64,000 bases of DNA from positions 951,501 through 1,015,500 of the forward strand of contig OX459103.1 of the NCBI GenBank assembly GCA_949775045.1. Direction: 5' to 3'. Origin of the DNA: Metridium senile. Taxonomy: Eukaryota; Cnidaria; Anthozoa; Actiniaria; Metridiidae. Position numbers and translations under genes: made by a program. The notes beneath the pieces were generated by a model, which was not told the origin of the DNA, did not search any database, and saw only the letters and a list, made by a program, of their open reading frames with translations. Of the stretch, positions 39,001 to 50,074 are shown piece after piece (position 1 is the stretch's first letter; every line of letters begins with the position of its first letter).

Positions 39001-40755
39001 AAATGGATGGATAGATAAATGAATGAATGAATGAATGAGTGAATTGATGAAAGAATGAATGCTGAAGTGAATAATGAAGGGTTGGATGGATAAATGAATG
39101 TATAATTCAAGTCTCAATTGTACCTTTTCTCCTCATCTTTACAAGTCTTGAGATGACTAACTAGTTCATGTTCTATATCTTCAACAGCAGCTTGTGACAT
39201 ACCAAGCTTGTTTGACACACTGGACAAGACAACACGATGACGAGCATCATACTTACCTAGAAACAAGAAAACATGTAATAGATATACCAACAAACAACAT
39301 CAATAATGGTCAGAAAATGAAATCGAAAGATTACCTGTTCCCAAGGTAAATATAATCAGACTCTGAAATAAATAAATAATATACAAATGATTAGCAAAAA
39401 CATTACTCTTTATTCACATCAAAATTTACATCAAAAATTTGTAATATTGGTATTTATATATATCTATTATTTATGAACTAACTAATTAAGGTGTATGTTA
39501 TAACACAGTACTAATATTACCTGAGCAATACATGCAAGGTTTTCATCTTTATAACCACATCTTTTCTTTAGATTGCTGACCAGCATGCTAGAGTTGTTAG
39601 CAGAGTTAATGTCTGCCTGTATGTCTTTATCAAGGCCAGATATTAATGAATCAGTAATATTTTTCTGGACTGTGGACAAACAAGAAAGAAAAAAACAGAT
39701 TACTATGCAGTGGTGACGAAAGCTGAAAATCATTGAGTGTGTGTGCAGTATGCGGGGAAAGGGGGGGGGGGGGGGAGGGGGGTTAATGCACTACAATTTT
39801 TTAATGAGCAACATTTTGGCAAAAGTTAAAATGTTATTTTGTGTTGTATTGATTATATTATTTGTACTATGGTATAGCATGTAGTGTATAGCGGCAGCCA
39901 AGGGTGCTGGAATAGAACTGGATAGGCAGTATATAAATAAATATTTATTATTATTATTACCTCCTTTTGGAAAACCAAGAAATTTGATGAAGTCACAGAT
40001 ATACTTTTTGACAAGTGGCCTGTTGATATAGTTTAGAAAAAAATAGTATACTAAATTAATTAGATAAATTATATGTCTGTTTAAATATATAAATTATTAT
40101 TATTAAAAAAAAATCATTATTCTCTTTTTCATTATCAAGCTCTTTTCTGTTTTATTTTTTTGTTAATACTACTTATATTTTTTCTACTTTTTCAAATAGA
40201 AAAACAAAGGAGATTTTTGAAATGTAAGAAATTGTATTTACTTCAATAACCATAAATTACCTGACCAACAACTAATCCTTACGTACGGACAATTTATTCA
40301 TTTTCAACACTCAAGTACATGCAAGCTACTAATTATATATGCAGAACGCAACGACTTGTATAATTAATTCCCCGAAGATAAAACGAAATAACATTAGAAT
40401 ATGAGAGGAAATGTTCGACTTTTGAGCCATTAAATGCAACACAATGTACTTTTCTTGATGCCTTTCATTTTTCTTATCTAATCTAAATAATAATAATAAA
40501 AGGGGCCCAACAGCTTCGTATCTTAATTTCGAGTAGTTTAAAAGTCATTTCGAAGATAAATTATTCATTTTGAGTGGTTCGTCTAATGTTTACAAAATCG
40601 AATTACCTTTCATGGTTTTCACCGTAAAGAGAGCAAAGTTCTAACCAACAAAGCTTAACTAATGCAATCTTTCCCTCATCGCTAAGTATTTCATTGATTT
40701 TGGTGTTGTTGTTGCTCTTTTGCTTCAAGTCCACTTCTTCTTCCTTCTGCGCCAT
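33022..40755 (-). CDS. TMCO4-like: TMCO4-like (DUF726) membrane alpha/beta-hydrolase-type protein, copy 2
   Basis: Exons: 40755-40607, 40019-39961, 39669-39521, 39362-39335, 39256-39124, 38634-38537, 38408-38265, 37696-37571, 37296-37215, 36512-36278, 36083-35999, 35380-35263, 34734-34617, 33513-33022. All have AG/GT borders; phases agree and give 671 residues plus stop. The start is MAQKEEE; an upstream in-frame Met exists but is not shared by the other copies. Exon 1 is charged with an amphipathic stretch, exon 7 encodes the Gly/Ala-rich membrane hairpin [14 protein letters not shown], exon 8 the VVIAVSGWL strand, exon 11 [16 protein letters not shown] with the presumed nucleophile Ser, and exons 12-13 IGAPV and [12 protein letters not shown]. 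These match TMCO4/DUF726. The last exon is an acidic Ser/Thr tail with about two decayed 34-residue repeats. Enzymatic activity of the family is not established. Confidence 0.92.
33995..34605. repeat. (CAT)n compound microsatellite, copy 2 intron 13
   Basis: Partly arranged in higher-order units (cattcagcatcaccatcatc). Long His/Ile/Met frames on both strands are spurious. Confidence 0.94.
34817..35072. mobile_element. MITE with TACCTTTTAGGG boxes in copy 2 intron 12
   Basis: Same family as the inner element at 21,681-21,942, with the same termini (actcccttagaaaatgga) and internal TACCTTTTAGGG boxes. It is in a different intron from the copy 1 element, so the two insertions are independent of the gene duplication. 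Ends in a long poly-C run. Confidence 0.7.
35511..35809. mobile_element. 300-bp MITE with long inverted ends, member 2
   Basis: Same arms as the element at 18,550-18,850, in copy 2 intron 11. Confidence 0.7.
36490..36755. repeat. Tandem copies of exon 10 acceptor with (CAGA)n, copy 2
   Basis: Three copies of cccaactcttggaggtaact (about 36,495, 36,590, 36,678) with cagacagaca spacers. Copy 3 has a single one. Confidence 0.92.
37740..38250. repeat. Imperfect ATCGGAAAACC repeats, copy 2 intron 7
   Basis: Units such as cggtaacctatcggaaaacc and gagtactatcggaacatc repeat irregularly; shorter versions occur in the same intron of copy 1 (26,380-26,530) and copy 3 (55,060-55,225), so the array predates the duplications. 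Confidence 0.8.
38640..39110. repeat. (GGAT)n compound microsatellite, copy 2 intron 5
   Basis: ggatggatggatggat core with gaatgaatgggtgaataaat units. Related shorter arrays are in the same intron of copies 1 (27,465-27,580) and 3. Confidence 0.95.
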
Positions 40756-41203
40756 ATTGAGATGTAAACACAGTACCCAGTACACACAGACAATGGCACC
40801 ACAGGGAACCCAAGCTGGACTAAACATATTTCCTGTGCGTTGCAGTGTTTGCGTTTATTCTAACAGCTTTAAAATGTTTTGCTGAACAGGCTCATGTCTT
40901 CCGATAGCAAGTAAAACAATAAATTTACTAATTACAACTTTGAAAATGCACGACTGAAACGCAGCCTTTATATGAATGTTTTTATAACAGTTGCAGTTGC
41001 AAAATAATCATTGTTCATATTTATCTTAATAAAACACTGAAAATGCACACCTGCAACGAAGGGCCTATATATATGCACTTTTTGAGGAGGAAGCAACAAG
41101 ATCACATTTTATCATTTGTTTAATTTAAAATTTATTTTGATAAAATATCAAAAAATAACTTGGACAATATTTTTTATTATATTATATTATTACGGTGGCC
41201 CAC

Positions 41204-41512
41204 AACTGTCACATCAAAATAAAAGAGTTCACAGCAAAATAAAAAAGTTCACAACAAATTTAAATCGCTCACAGCAAATTCAAATCGCTCACATCAAAAT
41301 AAAAAAGCCCACAGCAAATTCAAATCACTCACATCAAAATAAAAAAGCTCACAGCAAATTCAAATCACTCACATCAAAATAAAAAAGCTCACAGCAAATT
41401 CAAATCACTCACATCAAAATAAAAAAGCTCACAGCAAATTCAAATCACTCACATCAAAATAAAAAAGCTCACAGCAAATTCAAATCACTCACATCAAATA
41501 AATCGCTCACAT
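41204..41512. repeat. 40-bp terminal minisatellite, left foldback arm
   Basis: The unit alternates cacagcaaattcaaatcact and cacatcaaaataaaaaagct, about 7 copies, right after the terminal sequence. Its reverse complement, with more copies, is at the other end of the foldback. Confidence 0.9.
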
Positions 41513-41899
41513 CAAGTAGCCGATAGTACTGGTCAGCAGCAGCACCACTTAATCATGGATGGGATTCCTGTGTTGTTCCGCCATTTTGAAAACCTATCAG
41601 ACTTGGTTGTGCCTAGATCATACCCTTTAGAGGCTATTTCGCGAAAGACTGGAATCGAGTATTTCTATTCGGTTCGTCGGAGATACCGACGAAAACCTTC
41701 GGGAAATAAAACATGGCCGTCTTTCTAGGTGAATGCGGAGGAATTCTTTTGCCAATATAATGATGTCAAATACGGATAATTTGCTTGCTGAATCAAGGTA
41801 AAACAACACACAACAAACTTAAGTTAAAGATGTGCTTCTATTTGAAATTTCTAGAGAAAGAACTAAACTAATAATACAACCGTTATATACTTAGAGGAT

Positions 41900-42730
41900 A
41901 TATAAAATTTTTACTTCATTGAACCGCTAAAGAGTACTATAGAGCATGTTTGTCATACCCTTTAGAGGATATAACTAATAAATTCTCTTTATTTCACCCT
42001 CTAAAGGGTACTATGTGTGTAATACCCTTTAGAGGTTATAACTTCAGTACTGTACATTCTCTTTTATATTACTTCACCCTATCAAGGGTACTATAGAGTA
42101 TGTGTGTCATACCCTTTAGGGGATATAACTTAAGTTATACATTCTTTTTATTACTTCACCCTCTAAAGGGTACTATGTGTGTCATACCCTTTAGAGGTTA
42201 TATCTTACTGCATACATTCTCTTTATTACTTCACCCTATAAAGGGTATTGTGTGCCATACCCTTTAGAGGTTATATCTTACTGTATACATTCTCTTTATT
42301 ACTTCACCCTCTAAAGGGTATTATGTGTGTCATACCCTTTAGAGGTTATATCTTACTGCATACATTCTCTTTATTACTTCACCCTCTAAAGGGTATTATG
42401 TGTGTCATACCCTTTAGAGGTTATATCTTACTGCATACATTCTCTTTATTACTTCACCCTCTAAAGGGTATTATGTGTGTCATACCCTTTAGAGGTTATA
42501 TCTTACTGCATACATTCTCTTTATTACTTCACCCTATAAAGGGTACTATGTGTGTCATATTCTTTAGAGGATATAATCACTAATAAATTAATATAATATC
42601 TTTATTTCTTCATTGAACTACTAAAGGGTACTATGCAATATGTATCATACCCTTTAGAGGATACCATTATTATTAAACTAATTAATACAATCTTTTTATT
42701 AGTGCAACCACTAAAGGGTACTTTAGAGAA
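41900..42730. repeat. 75-bp palindromic-box array, left foldback arm
   Basis: The array contains repeated pairs of CCCTTTAGAGG and its reverse complement CCTCTAAAGGG. The best units (42,250-42,560) are 75 bp apart, each with one box in each orientation, separated by a spacer reading ttatatcttactgcatacat. Outer units are less regular. Confidence 0.88.
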
Positions 42731-43471
42731 TCACTACTACACAAATAGGCGAGCGTAGTGTTTACAAGTGTATCCTAGCTGATATAATAATGTTTTATAA
42801 TGATATCCCATAGAAATTCATTCATGAAACAGTCATCTTTATAATCAAAATATTTATCTGATTTTTTGTTGACAGGGTCAGGCATTGTAGCAACATCAAT
42901 TCATGTGAACAGATCAAATTGGTTTTACTTTGAACACAAAAGGAATGAGTACGTAGAAGACTTCTAGAGCTGGAGGATATCATAACTCATTTATGGCAGC
43001 AGCTTTTGCCCAAAAGAGCATGTTATTTGTTGATCCATTGATTGGGCTTTCAGGCATATTATGCTCATAGTATTTACTTTTTTCAGTAGTGTCAACATTT
43101 ATTGAGACATCTACACAGATTATTATTCTGGCTAAATATTAGTTTGCATGTTTGACAAGGAATGCAATGTGTTTCCAATAGTCTAAAATTAAACAACTGG
43201 TAATGTTTTCAAATTTTCATGCAATCACCAGTTGAGCCTCAAGTGAAGATTACTAGAAAAATAAGCCAAGTATTATTTGCTTCATTTTGTACACAGACTC
43301 AATTGTCTGAATAAAAAAGTGTTGATGTTTTTAGAATTGTTTATATTCCTAATATATACATGCAAACTCTCATTTAGCTCAAACAAAGTGTTCATGACCT
43401 CTGGTAGGTAAGTTTGGAAATCACCTCCACATGTTGGGTATATTATAATGGGAGATGTTCTAGAATGTGTA

Positions 43472-45072
43472 CTTCTAAATTCAGAAATATTAAGAGGTTT
43501 TATTAACCAAGCGTGAGGTCTGTATGAGAAAATATCAGACCGAGTCTTGACAGTACAGACCGAGCACAGCAAGGTCTCAAAAAAAGACTGCGGTCTGATA
43601 TTTTCCAGACAGACTGAGCAAGATAGGTTAATAAATCGTTTATTGTATGGCCTTTTTTTCTTAGCAATGTACGAAATCGCTGAATTGCTTATTATTGAAT
43701 GAATAAAAATACATTAAAGATTAAACTTATCGGCAATGATAACGTTGGGTTTGGGTGCCTCGATGCCGCCCCACAAGGACATGCTGCATGTCCCTGACGA
43801 CAAGGCAGTAACCATGGTAACCATCCACTGCCTGACACCCTTCACACTGACTCAGTTAGTGGAAAGTTATACTTACCTAGAGAACATACTTACCAGGGAG
43901 AGGAGGGTGGGAGCAGCAAAACTATGCATACACAGCGAGGATCAACAAGATCTGAACAGCATGCTCATGTGCAGGCCCCTGCACAGCTCGGGGTGACACT
44001 CGCACGCACAACAACCGCTGACCACCGTTTGCATAAGACTCAGCTACTGGAATCCAAGGATTCACGCAATTGCCTCTAGTTTAACCTCGCCTAAATTACA
44101 TTTAGCCACATCAAACTGGCTAAAACACTTTGCAGGTATGACAAGGCAAAATTTTAACAAAATATTTATTGCATTACTTTACAAGTTGTTTTTAATTCCT
44201 CGGTCTGAAGAAAATATGAAAATTGGACCGTTGTCATGGTAATGGTCTGAGATGGGAAAATCTCAGACCGGAAATCAGCCAATCAGAGCGCACATACTAT
44301 TGTAGCCATATCATAAAATGTTTTAAATAATACAAGTGCAACTAAAACATTTATTTTTGTAATATAAATCCTGTATAATTTAAAAACTGGCATGTAACAC
44401 TAAACAAATTGGATGTTTTAAATGTATCCTTGGGCATTTTTAAATTTTATACCTTTACTTCTCTGGAATGACAGTCGATATGCAGTAATGTTGCACCATG
44501 TTATTATACCCTAGATGCAGAAGTGATTTGGAAACTAAACTTTGACTTGCATGATTATATACACATATATATGTAGTTGTGACTGCAAGTTAATATCAGC
44601 TGAAAATATTTGTTTCCAACAGAGATGTTGGATTTCTAAATATATCATGTTTGAATTACAGTTAATTTTCATCTTGCCATTTGATATTTCATTTGGGGGT
44701 GGGATTTTAAGTTTGCTCTATATTTTTTTCCAGCCCCTTCACAACATTTTAATAAAAAAATATTTAAAAAAAAATATTTTAATATTAGTAAGTTGTTTAA
44801 AAACAATCCATCTAAAACAGAAAACATGTGACACTAATTGTACTTGATTACACCACCTTTTTACTTCTATAGTTTTACCTAAGCTTACTTATGGGCTCAG
44901 TGTATATGCTGCTTCCAAACCTGAGCTATAACTACAGTACAAAATTTTATCAGCCATTGTTACAAGAGAAAATACATTTCATATTTTATAGATATTTTTA
45001 ATTTATAAGATAAATCAGACCGTTCTATTTTTCATAAACCTTGTAATATTAGCCATCCTCTACACAGTTTTT
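43472..45072. other. Spacer of the foldback element, with a hairpin MITE
   Basis: This is the single-copy loop between the arms. At 43,495-43,640 a hairpin repeats gaaaatatcagaccg in both orientations, and at 44,200-44,290 related ggtctgag/ctcagacc sequences precede aatcagccaatcagagcgc, a pattern common at the ends of invertebrate DNA elements. The open frame at 43,736-43,996 (86 residues) has no recognised domain. No transposase seen. Confidence 0.6.
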
Positions 45073-45814
45073 TACACATTCTAGAACATCTCCCATTATA
45101 ATATACCCAACATGTGGAGGTGATTTCCAAACTTACCTACCAGAGGTCATGAACACTTTGTTTGAGCTAAATGAGAGTTTGCATGTATATATTAGGAATA
45201 TAAACAATTCTAAAAACATCAACACTTTTTTATTCAGACAATTGAGTCTGTGTACAAAATGAAGCAAATAATACTTGGCTTATTTTTCTAGTAATCTTCA
45301 CTTGAGGCTCAACTGGTGATTGCATGAAAATTTGAAAACATTACCAGTTGTTTAATTTTAGACTATTGGAAACACATTGCATTCCTTGTCAAACATGCAA
45401 ACTAATATTTAGCCAGAATAATAATCTGTGTAGATGTCTCAATAAATGTTGACACTACTGAAAAAAGTAAATACTATGAGCATAATATGCCTGAAAGCCC
45501 AATCAATGGATCAACAAATAACATGCTCTTTTGGGCAAAAGCTGCTGCCATAAATGAGTTATGATATCCTCCAGCTCTAGAAGTCTTCTACGTACTCATT
45601 CCTTTTGTGTTCAAAGTAAAACCAATTTGATCTGTTCACATGAATTGATGTTGCTACAATGCCTGACCCTGTCAACAAAAAATCAGATAAATATTTTGAT
45701 TATAAAGATGACTGTTTCATGAATGAATTTCTATGGGATATCATTATAAAACATTATTATATCAGCTAGGATACACTTGTAAACACTACGCTCGCCTATT
45801 TGTGTAGTAGTGAT

Positions 45815-46650
45815 TCTCTAAAGTACCCTTTAGTGGTTGCACTAATAAAAAGATTGTATTAATTAGTTTAATAATAATGGTATCCTCTAAAGGGTATGAT
45901 ACATATTGCATAGTACCCTTTAGTAGTTCAATGAAGAAATAAAGATATTATATTAATTTATTAGTGATTATATCCTCTAAAGAATATGACACACATAGTA
46001 CCCTTTATAGGGTGAAGTAATAAAGAGAATGTATGCAGTAAGATATAACCTCTAAAGGGTATGACACACATAATACCCTTTAGAGGGTGAAGTAATAAAG
46101 AGAATGTATGCAGTAAGATATAACCTCTAAAGGGTATGACACACATAATACCCTTTAGAGGGTGAAGTAATAAAGAGAATGTATGCAGTAAGATATAACC
46201 TCTAAAGGGTATGACACACATAATACCCTTTAGAGGGTGAAGTAATAAAGAGAATGTATACAGTAAGATATAACCTCTAAAGGGTATGGCACACAATACC
46301 CTTTATAGGGTGAAGTAATAAAGAGAATGTATGCAGTAAGATATAACCTCTAAAGGGTATGACACACATAGTACCCTTTAGAGGGTGAAGTAATAAAAAG
46401 AATGTATAACTTAAGTTATATCCCCTAAAGGGTATGACACACATACTCTATAGTACCCTTGATAGGGTGAAGTAATATAAAAGAGAATGTACAGTACTGA
46501 AGTTATAACCTCTAAAGGGTATTACACACATAGTACCCTTTAGAGGGTGAAATAAAGAGAATTTATTAGTTATATCCTCTAAAGGGTATGACAAACATGC
46601 TCTATAGTACTCTTTAGCGGTTCAATGAAGTAAAAATTTTATATATCCTC
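45815..46650. repeat. 75-bp palindromic-box array, right foldback arm
   Basis: Mirror image of the left-arm array, with the same box order and near-identical units. The long open reading frames across it simply reflect the 75-bp (multiple of three) period. Confidence 0.88.
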
Positions 46651-47559
46651 TAAGTATATAACGGTTGTATTATTAGTTTAGTTCTTTCTCTAGAAATTTC
46701 AAATAGAAGCACATCTTTAACTTAAGTTTGTTGTGTGTTGTTTTACCTTGATTCAGCAAGCAAATTATCCGTATTTGACATCATTATATTGGCAAAAGAA
46801 TTCCTCCGCATTCACCTAGAAAGACGGCCATGTTTTATTTCCCGAAGGTTTTCGTCGGCACAATCGTCGGTATCTCCGACGAACCGAATAGAAATACTCG
46901 ATTCCAGTCTTTCGCGAAATAGCCTCTAAAGGGTATGATCTAGGCACAACCATCAGACTTGCATCACTTGAACGATTATAGCCTGTGAACAGGCTCAAGG
47001 GGGCTGGGAAGGAGGGGGAGGGGAATGGGGTGAGGGGGAGGGGAATAAGGGAAAGGAGAGCCTGTAGTAATTCTATTCATGATCAATTTCCGCCCACTTG
47101 AAATACTAGACTCAAAATTGTAAGTAACGGCTGTCATAACTGTCAAATATCAAAATGACATACAACGGGTCTCAGCAATCTCTGCTCTTTATACCAAGAG
47201 TGATTTCATATGACCTTGCAAGAAAATAGACCATTTAGTTTGTGGTAGTTGATAAAGAACAAAAGAACATAATTGGTTTAGTGTCTACTACTAAACTATT
47301 AGTTTGCCTATTCTTTCACGGCCATACAAAGGCACTCTAGCTCGAAGAGCATTTGTGTTGTTGTGACATTTCAAACTCAACTACAACTCCGACAAAATCT
47401 GAACGTAAATAAAAAGTCCACATTTCTAAGAACGTTTCTGCATGCAGCAAAAATCTAAGCTGTACTGAAATTAAAGTACCGAGAGTATCGTTGTTTAACG
47501 TCGTTGTTTAACGTCGTGAAGAATAGATAATGTCTTGCTTTCTGTGGAGTATTGTGTTA

Positions 47560-47758
47560 GAGAATGATCCCTTCGTCGTCTTCCTCGCCGATGGTTTCCG
47601 CTTTTTTCAAAACCGGTCGGTAAAATTCCAAAGAAGTCTCGTCTATTTGCACTGTTTATCAAGTAGCCTGCGTAGCAATTCTTTGCTCTTTTTTAGTGAA
47701 AGTCTAATTCGTTTTGAAAGTCCTCAAGACATTTCTTAATGACTTCCTCTATATCCAT
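47560..47758 (-). pseudogene. RecQ-like DEAD-box helicase N-terminal fragment, decayed
   Basis: From an ATG at 47,758 the - strand encodes MDIEEVIKKCLEDFQNELDF, then stops; in neighbouring frames it continues KEQRIATQA and DFFGILPTGF at 47,634-47,607. KxEQ...Q followed by a LPTGFGKS-type Walker A loop is the start of RecQ-like helicases. At least two frame breaks are present, and the loop reads GFEKS rather than GFGKS. Assigned from motif pattern only. Confidence 0.5.
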
Positions 47759-48264
47759 TGAAGAAAGACTAAAAATATTGTTGGATTCAAATTGTCAGTC
47801 ACAAAGATTATATTCGAACTACTCATGTGCTAAAACTCTTGTAAACAAAGAATCAAATTCAGACCGGTAAGACTGCGCTTTGTTGTTGTAGTTTTTGACA
47901 TGCGCTGATATCAACCTGTCATCAACTATCGAATTGACCAATCAAAGGGTATACCAGGAGCTGGTATACTGGAAATCGATCATGAATAGAATTACTACAG
48001 GCTCTCCTTAACGGCCTCCCCACCCCCTCGCCCCATTCCCCCTCTTCTCTTTCCCTTCCCTTCCCCTCCCCCTCCTTCCCAACCCCATGAGCCTGTTCAT
48101 ATATTATAAGATATAAACTTTACTTCTTTTACATATATTCATTCATATAACAAACCACAGTGACAGCTAGCAGACCACGTGCACGATGCAATATCGCCAG
48201 TATCGCTTATTTAGGCATAATTTTTCAACGTAATAATACATTTTAAGTATAAACAAGAACTTAC

Positions 48265-48334
48265 TTTGACCACAGTTGTGACAATAGTTGTCGCTAACTT
48301 TTAATTGTGTCCCGCAATTAGAACAATAAATCAT
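48265..48334 (-). CDS. Zinc-ribbon N-terminal exon inside the right-arm insert
   Basis: From an ATG at 48,334 the - strand reads MIYCSNCGTQLKVSDNYCHN followed by CGQ, then a consensus GTAAGT donor at 48,264. The two CxxC knuckles (YCSNCG, YCHNCG) are a textbook zinc ribbon. I found no convincing next exon, so it may be the first exon of a captured or transposon-encoded gene, or a lone remnant. Confidence 0.55.
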
Positions 48335-48445
48335 GACACTACTAATCGTTCAAGTGATGCAAGTCTGATAGGTTTTCAAAATGGCGGAACAACACAGGAA
48401 TCCCATCCATGATTAAGTGGTGCTGCTGCTGACCAGTACTATCGG

Positions 48446-48962
48446 CTACTTGATGTGAGCGATTTATTTGATGTGAGTGATTTGAATTTGCTGTGAGCTT
48501 TTTTATTTTGATGTGAGTGATTTGAATTTGCTGTGAGCTTTTTTATTTTGATGTGAGTGATTTGAATTTGCTGTGAGCTTTTTTATTTTGATGTGAGTGA
48601 TTTGAATTTGCTGTGAGCTTTTTTATTTTGATGTGAGTGATTTGAATTTGCTGTGAGCTTTTTTATTTTGATGTGAGTGATTTGAATTTGCTGTGAGCTT
48701 TTTTATTTTGATGTGAGTGATTTGAATTTGCTGTGAGCTTTTTTATTTTGATGTGAGTGATTTGAATTTGCTGTGAGCTTTTTTATTTTGATGTGAGTGA
48801 TTTGAATTTGCTGTGAGCTTTTTTATTTTGATGTGAGTGATTTGAATTTGCTGTGGGCTTTTTTATTTTGATGTGAGCGATTTGAATTTGCTGTGAGCGA
48901 TTTAAATTTGTTTTGAACTTTTTTATTTTGCTGTGAACTCTTTTATTTTGATGTGACAGTTG
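48446..48962. repeat. 40-bp terminal minisatellite, right foldback arm
   Basis: This is the same 40-bp unit as in the left arm in reverse complement, about 12-13 copies. The difference in copy number shows that the arms changed after they formed. Confidence 0.9.
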
Positions 48963-48973
48963 TGGGCCACCGT

Positions 48974-49440
48974 ATATTATATATAAAATACGTATAGGTA
49001 AATCATACGCTTTCAGCTTGTAATGAATATACACGAGTCAAAAACAATCAACATTGTACGAGGACTTTGGACTTGCACAATTTTATGCAATTACATTTGA
49101 ACAGGTCTTATTTCAATCAAACAGCACCCAGATTTTTTAAGTATATGAATAAATATGTAACATAAAAATGTAATATAAAAAAACATTAATTATTGCATTA
49201 TTTTATTTAGGCATTTTTTCTGGCTATCTTGAAGCTTTCGTCAGTCACATTTTTATAATTAAAAGGCTTTTCCTGAAGCATCATGCAATGGGACCATTTC
49301 CGCTATACCTTTTAATTTTGTTTTGTTTTGTATTCTTGTGTTTTGTTTTGTTTAGTTAAGTTTTATTTTGTTTAATTATTGTTGTTTTCATTGTTTTGTT
49401 TTATTTGCTGTTTTTATTACACTTGCATCGCCATGCAATA
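48974..49440. other. Intergenic: foldback edge to MITE
   Basis: AT-rich sequence with ttttgttttg-type runs at 49,310-49,400. No gene seen. Confidence 0.5.
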
Positions 49441-49625
49441 TATAGACCTCTTAGCTTTATACCTTCCTTGTTTGTTGTCCCATTTCAGATCACGTGATGC
49501 TACCCTTGGGAGTTGTTTCCTTCACATCTAAGTGATAAATTACGATCATCATAAAAATTTCTCAAGGGAATGTCACGTGGTGTGAAATGGGTAAATTGCA
49601 TACGGAGTCGTTAAAGAGGTCTATT
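49441..49625. mobile_element. MITE 3' of TMCO4-like copy 3
   Basis: tatagacctcttagc and its partner gttaaagaggtcta are inverted; inner inverted pairs cccatttca/tgaaatggg and cacgtgatg/tgtcacgtg follow. Confidence 0.6.
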
Positions 49626-49689
49626 GCGCTGTTGTGATTTTCCCAATGCATGTTGGACTGACATTTTACAGGGGGCACCTGTATCAGAT

Positions 49690-50074
49690 GTATCTTGAAA
49701 TACAACATCACTATTGTCAAATTTGTCTGAATTTGCGCAATCCTGTCCTTGCTGTTCAGTTGCTACACTAATTTCTTCTAAAATGTAGGTCCAGAGCAGG
49801 ACTTTATCTGTATTACGTGTATCATGAAGAATAGGAGTATGTTCTTGAGAGTTTTTCTGGTTTATTTTGGCTTGGCGTAGCTCTGGAGTGCCTCCCAGGA
49901 CTGGACCATCTGCATTACCTGTACCTTGAAGAAGGAGAGTACTTTTGTGAGAGATTTCCTGCTTTGTTTGGGCTGAGCATAGCTCTGGAGTGTCTTTTAT
50001 ATAGGACTAGACCATCTGCATTACAAATACCTTGAGGAATAGGAGTACTTTCGTGAGAGATCTCCAAGTTTGTT
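49690..50074 (-). pseudogene. Decayed 34-residue repeat units downstream of copy 3 stop
   Basis: Sequence after the copy 3 stop still encodes repeat-like peptides in shifted frames (for example HESTPIPQGICNADG followed by a broken unit with SHESTPI-type remnants). At least three more 102-bp units can be followed to about 49,690. The present stop therefore seems to come from a small indel inside the array, and an older tail was longer. Confidence 0.65.

Larger units (their letters stand above)
46953..48361 (-). mobile_element. 1.4-kb insert present in the right foldback arm only
   Basis: The left arm shows the uninterrupted site (aacca joined to agtctgatagg). In the right arm these halves are split by 1409 bp that begin TCAGACTTGCATCACTTGAA and end with the reverse complement. 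The inverted ends include about 7 bases of the target itself. A second inverted pair lies inside (about 46,989-47,090 and 47,972-48,098, rich in runs of G on one side and C on the other). It contains a zinc-ribbon exon and a helicase remnant, both on the - strand. Confidence 0.75.
41193..48973. mobile_element. Giant foldback (long inverted repeat) element
   Basis: The left arm (41,193-43,471) and right arm (45,073-48,973) are reverse complements, separated by a 1.6-kb spacer. Both ends read ACGGTGGCCCACAACTGTCA inward; a TA may be the target duplication, but the flanks are too AT-rich to be sure. Each arm runs: terminal 40-bp minisatellite, a short unique block, a 75-bp palindromic array, then about 700 bp of unique sequence with broken coding-like stretches (e.g. 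SGIVATSIHVNRSNWFYF, then a stop, at about 42,878). No intact transposase was found. The arms look almost identical, which suggests recent formation or gene conversion. I cannot name the superfamily. Confidence 0.85.

Noticed and set aside
41280..41505. CRISPR-like regular repeats
   Set aside because: Repeats are directly contiguous with no unique spacers, and the DNA is eukaryotic.
42248..42583. 111-residue frame present in both foldback arms
   Set aside because: It is the translated 75-bp repeat (multiple of three), without any domain.
44542..44847. 101-residue frame in the foldback loop
   Set aside because: Lys/Leu/Ile-rich with AT-driven composition, no motif, no splice or start context.
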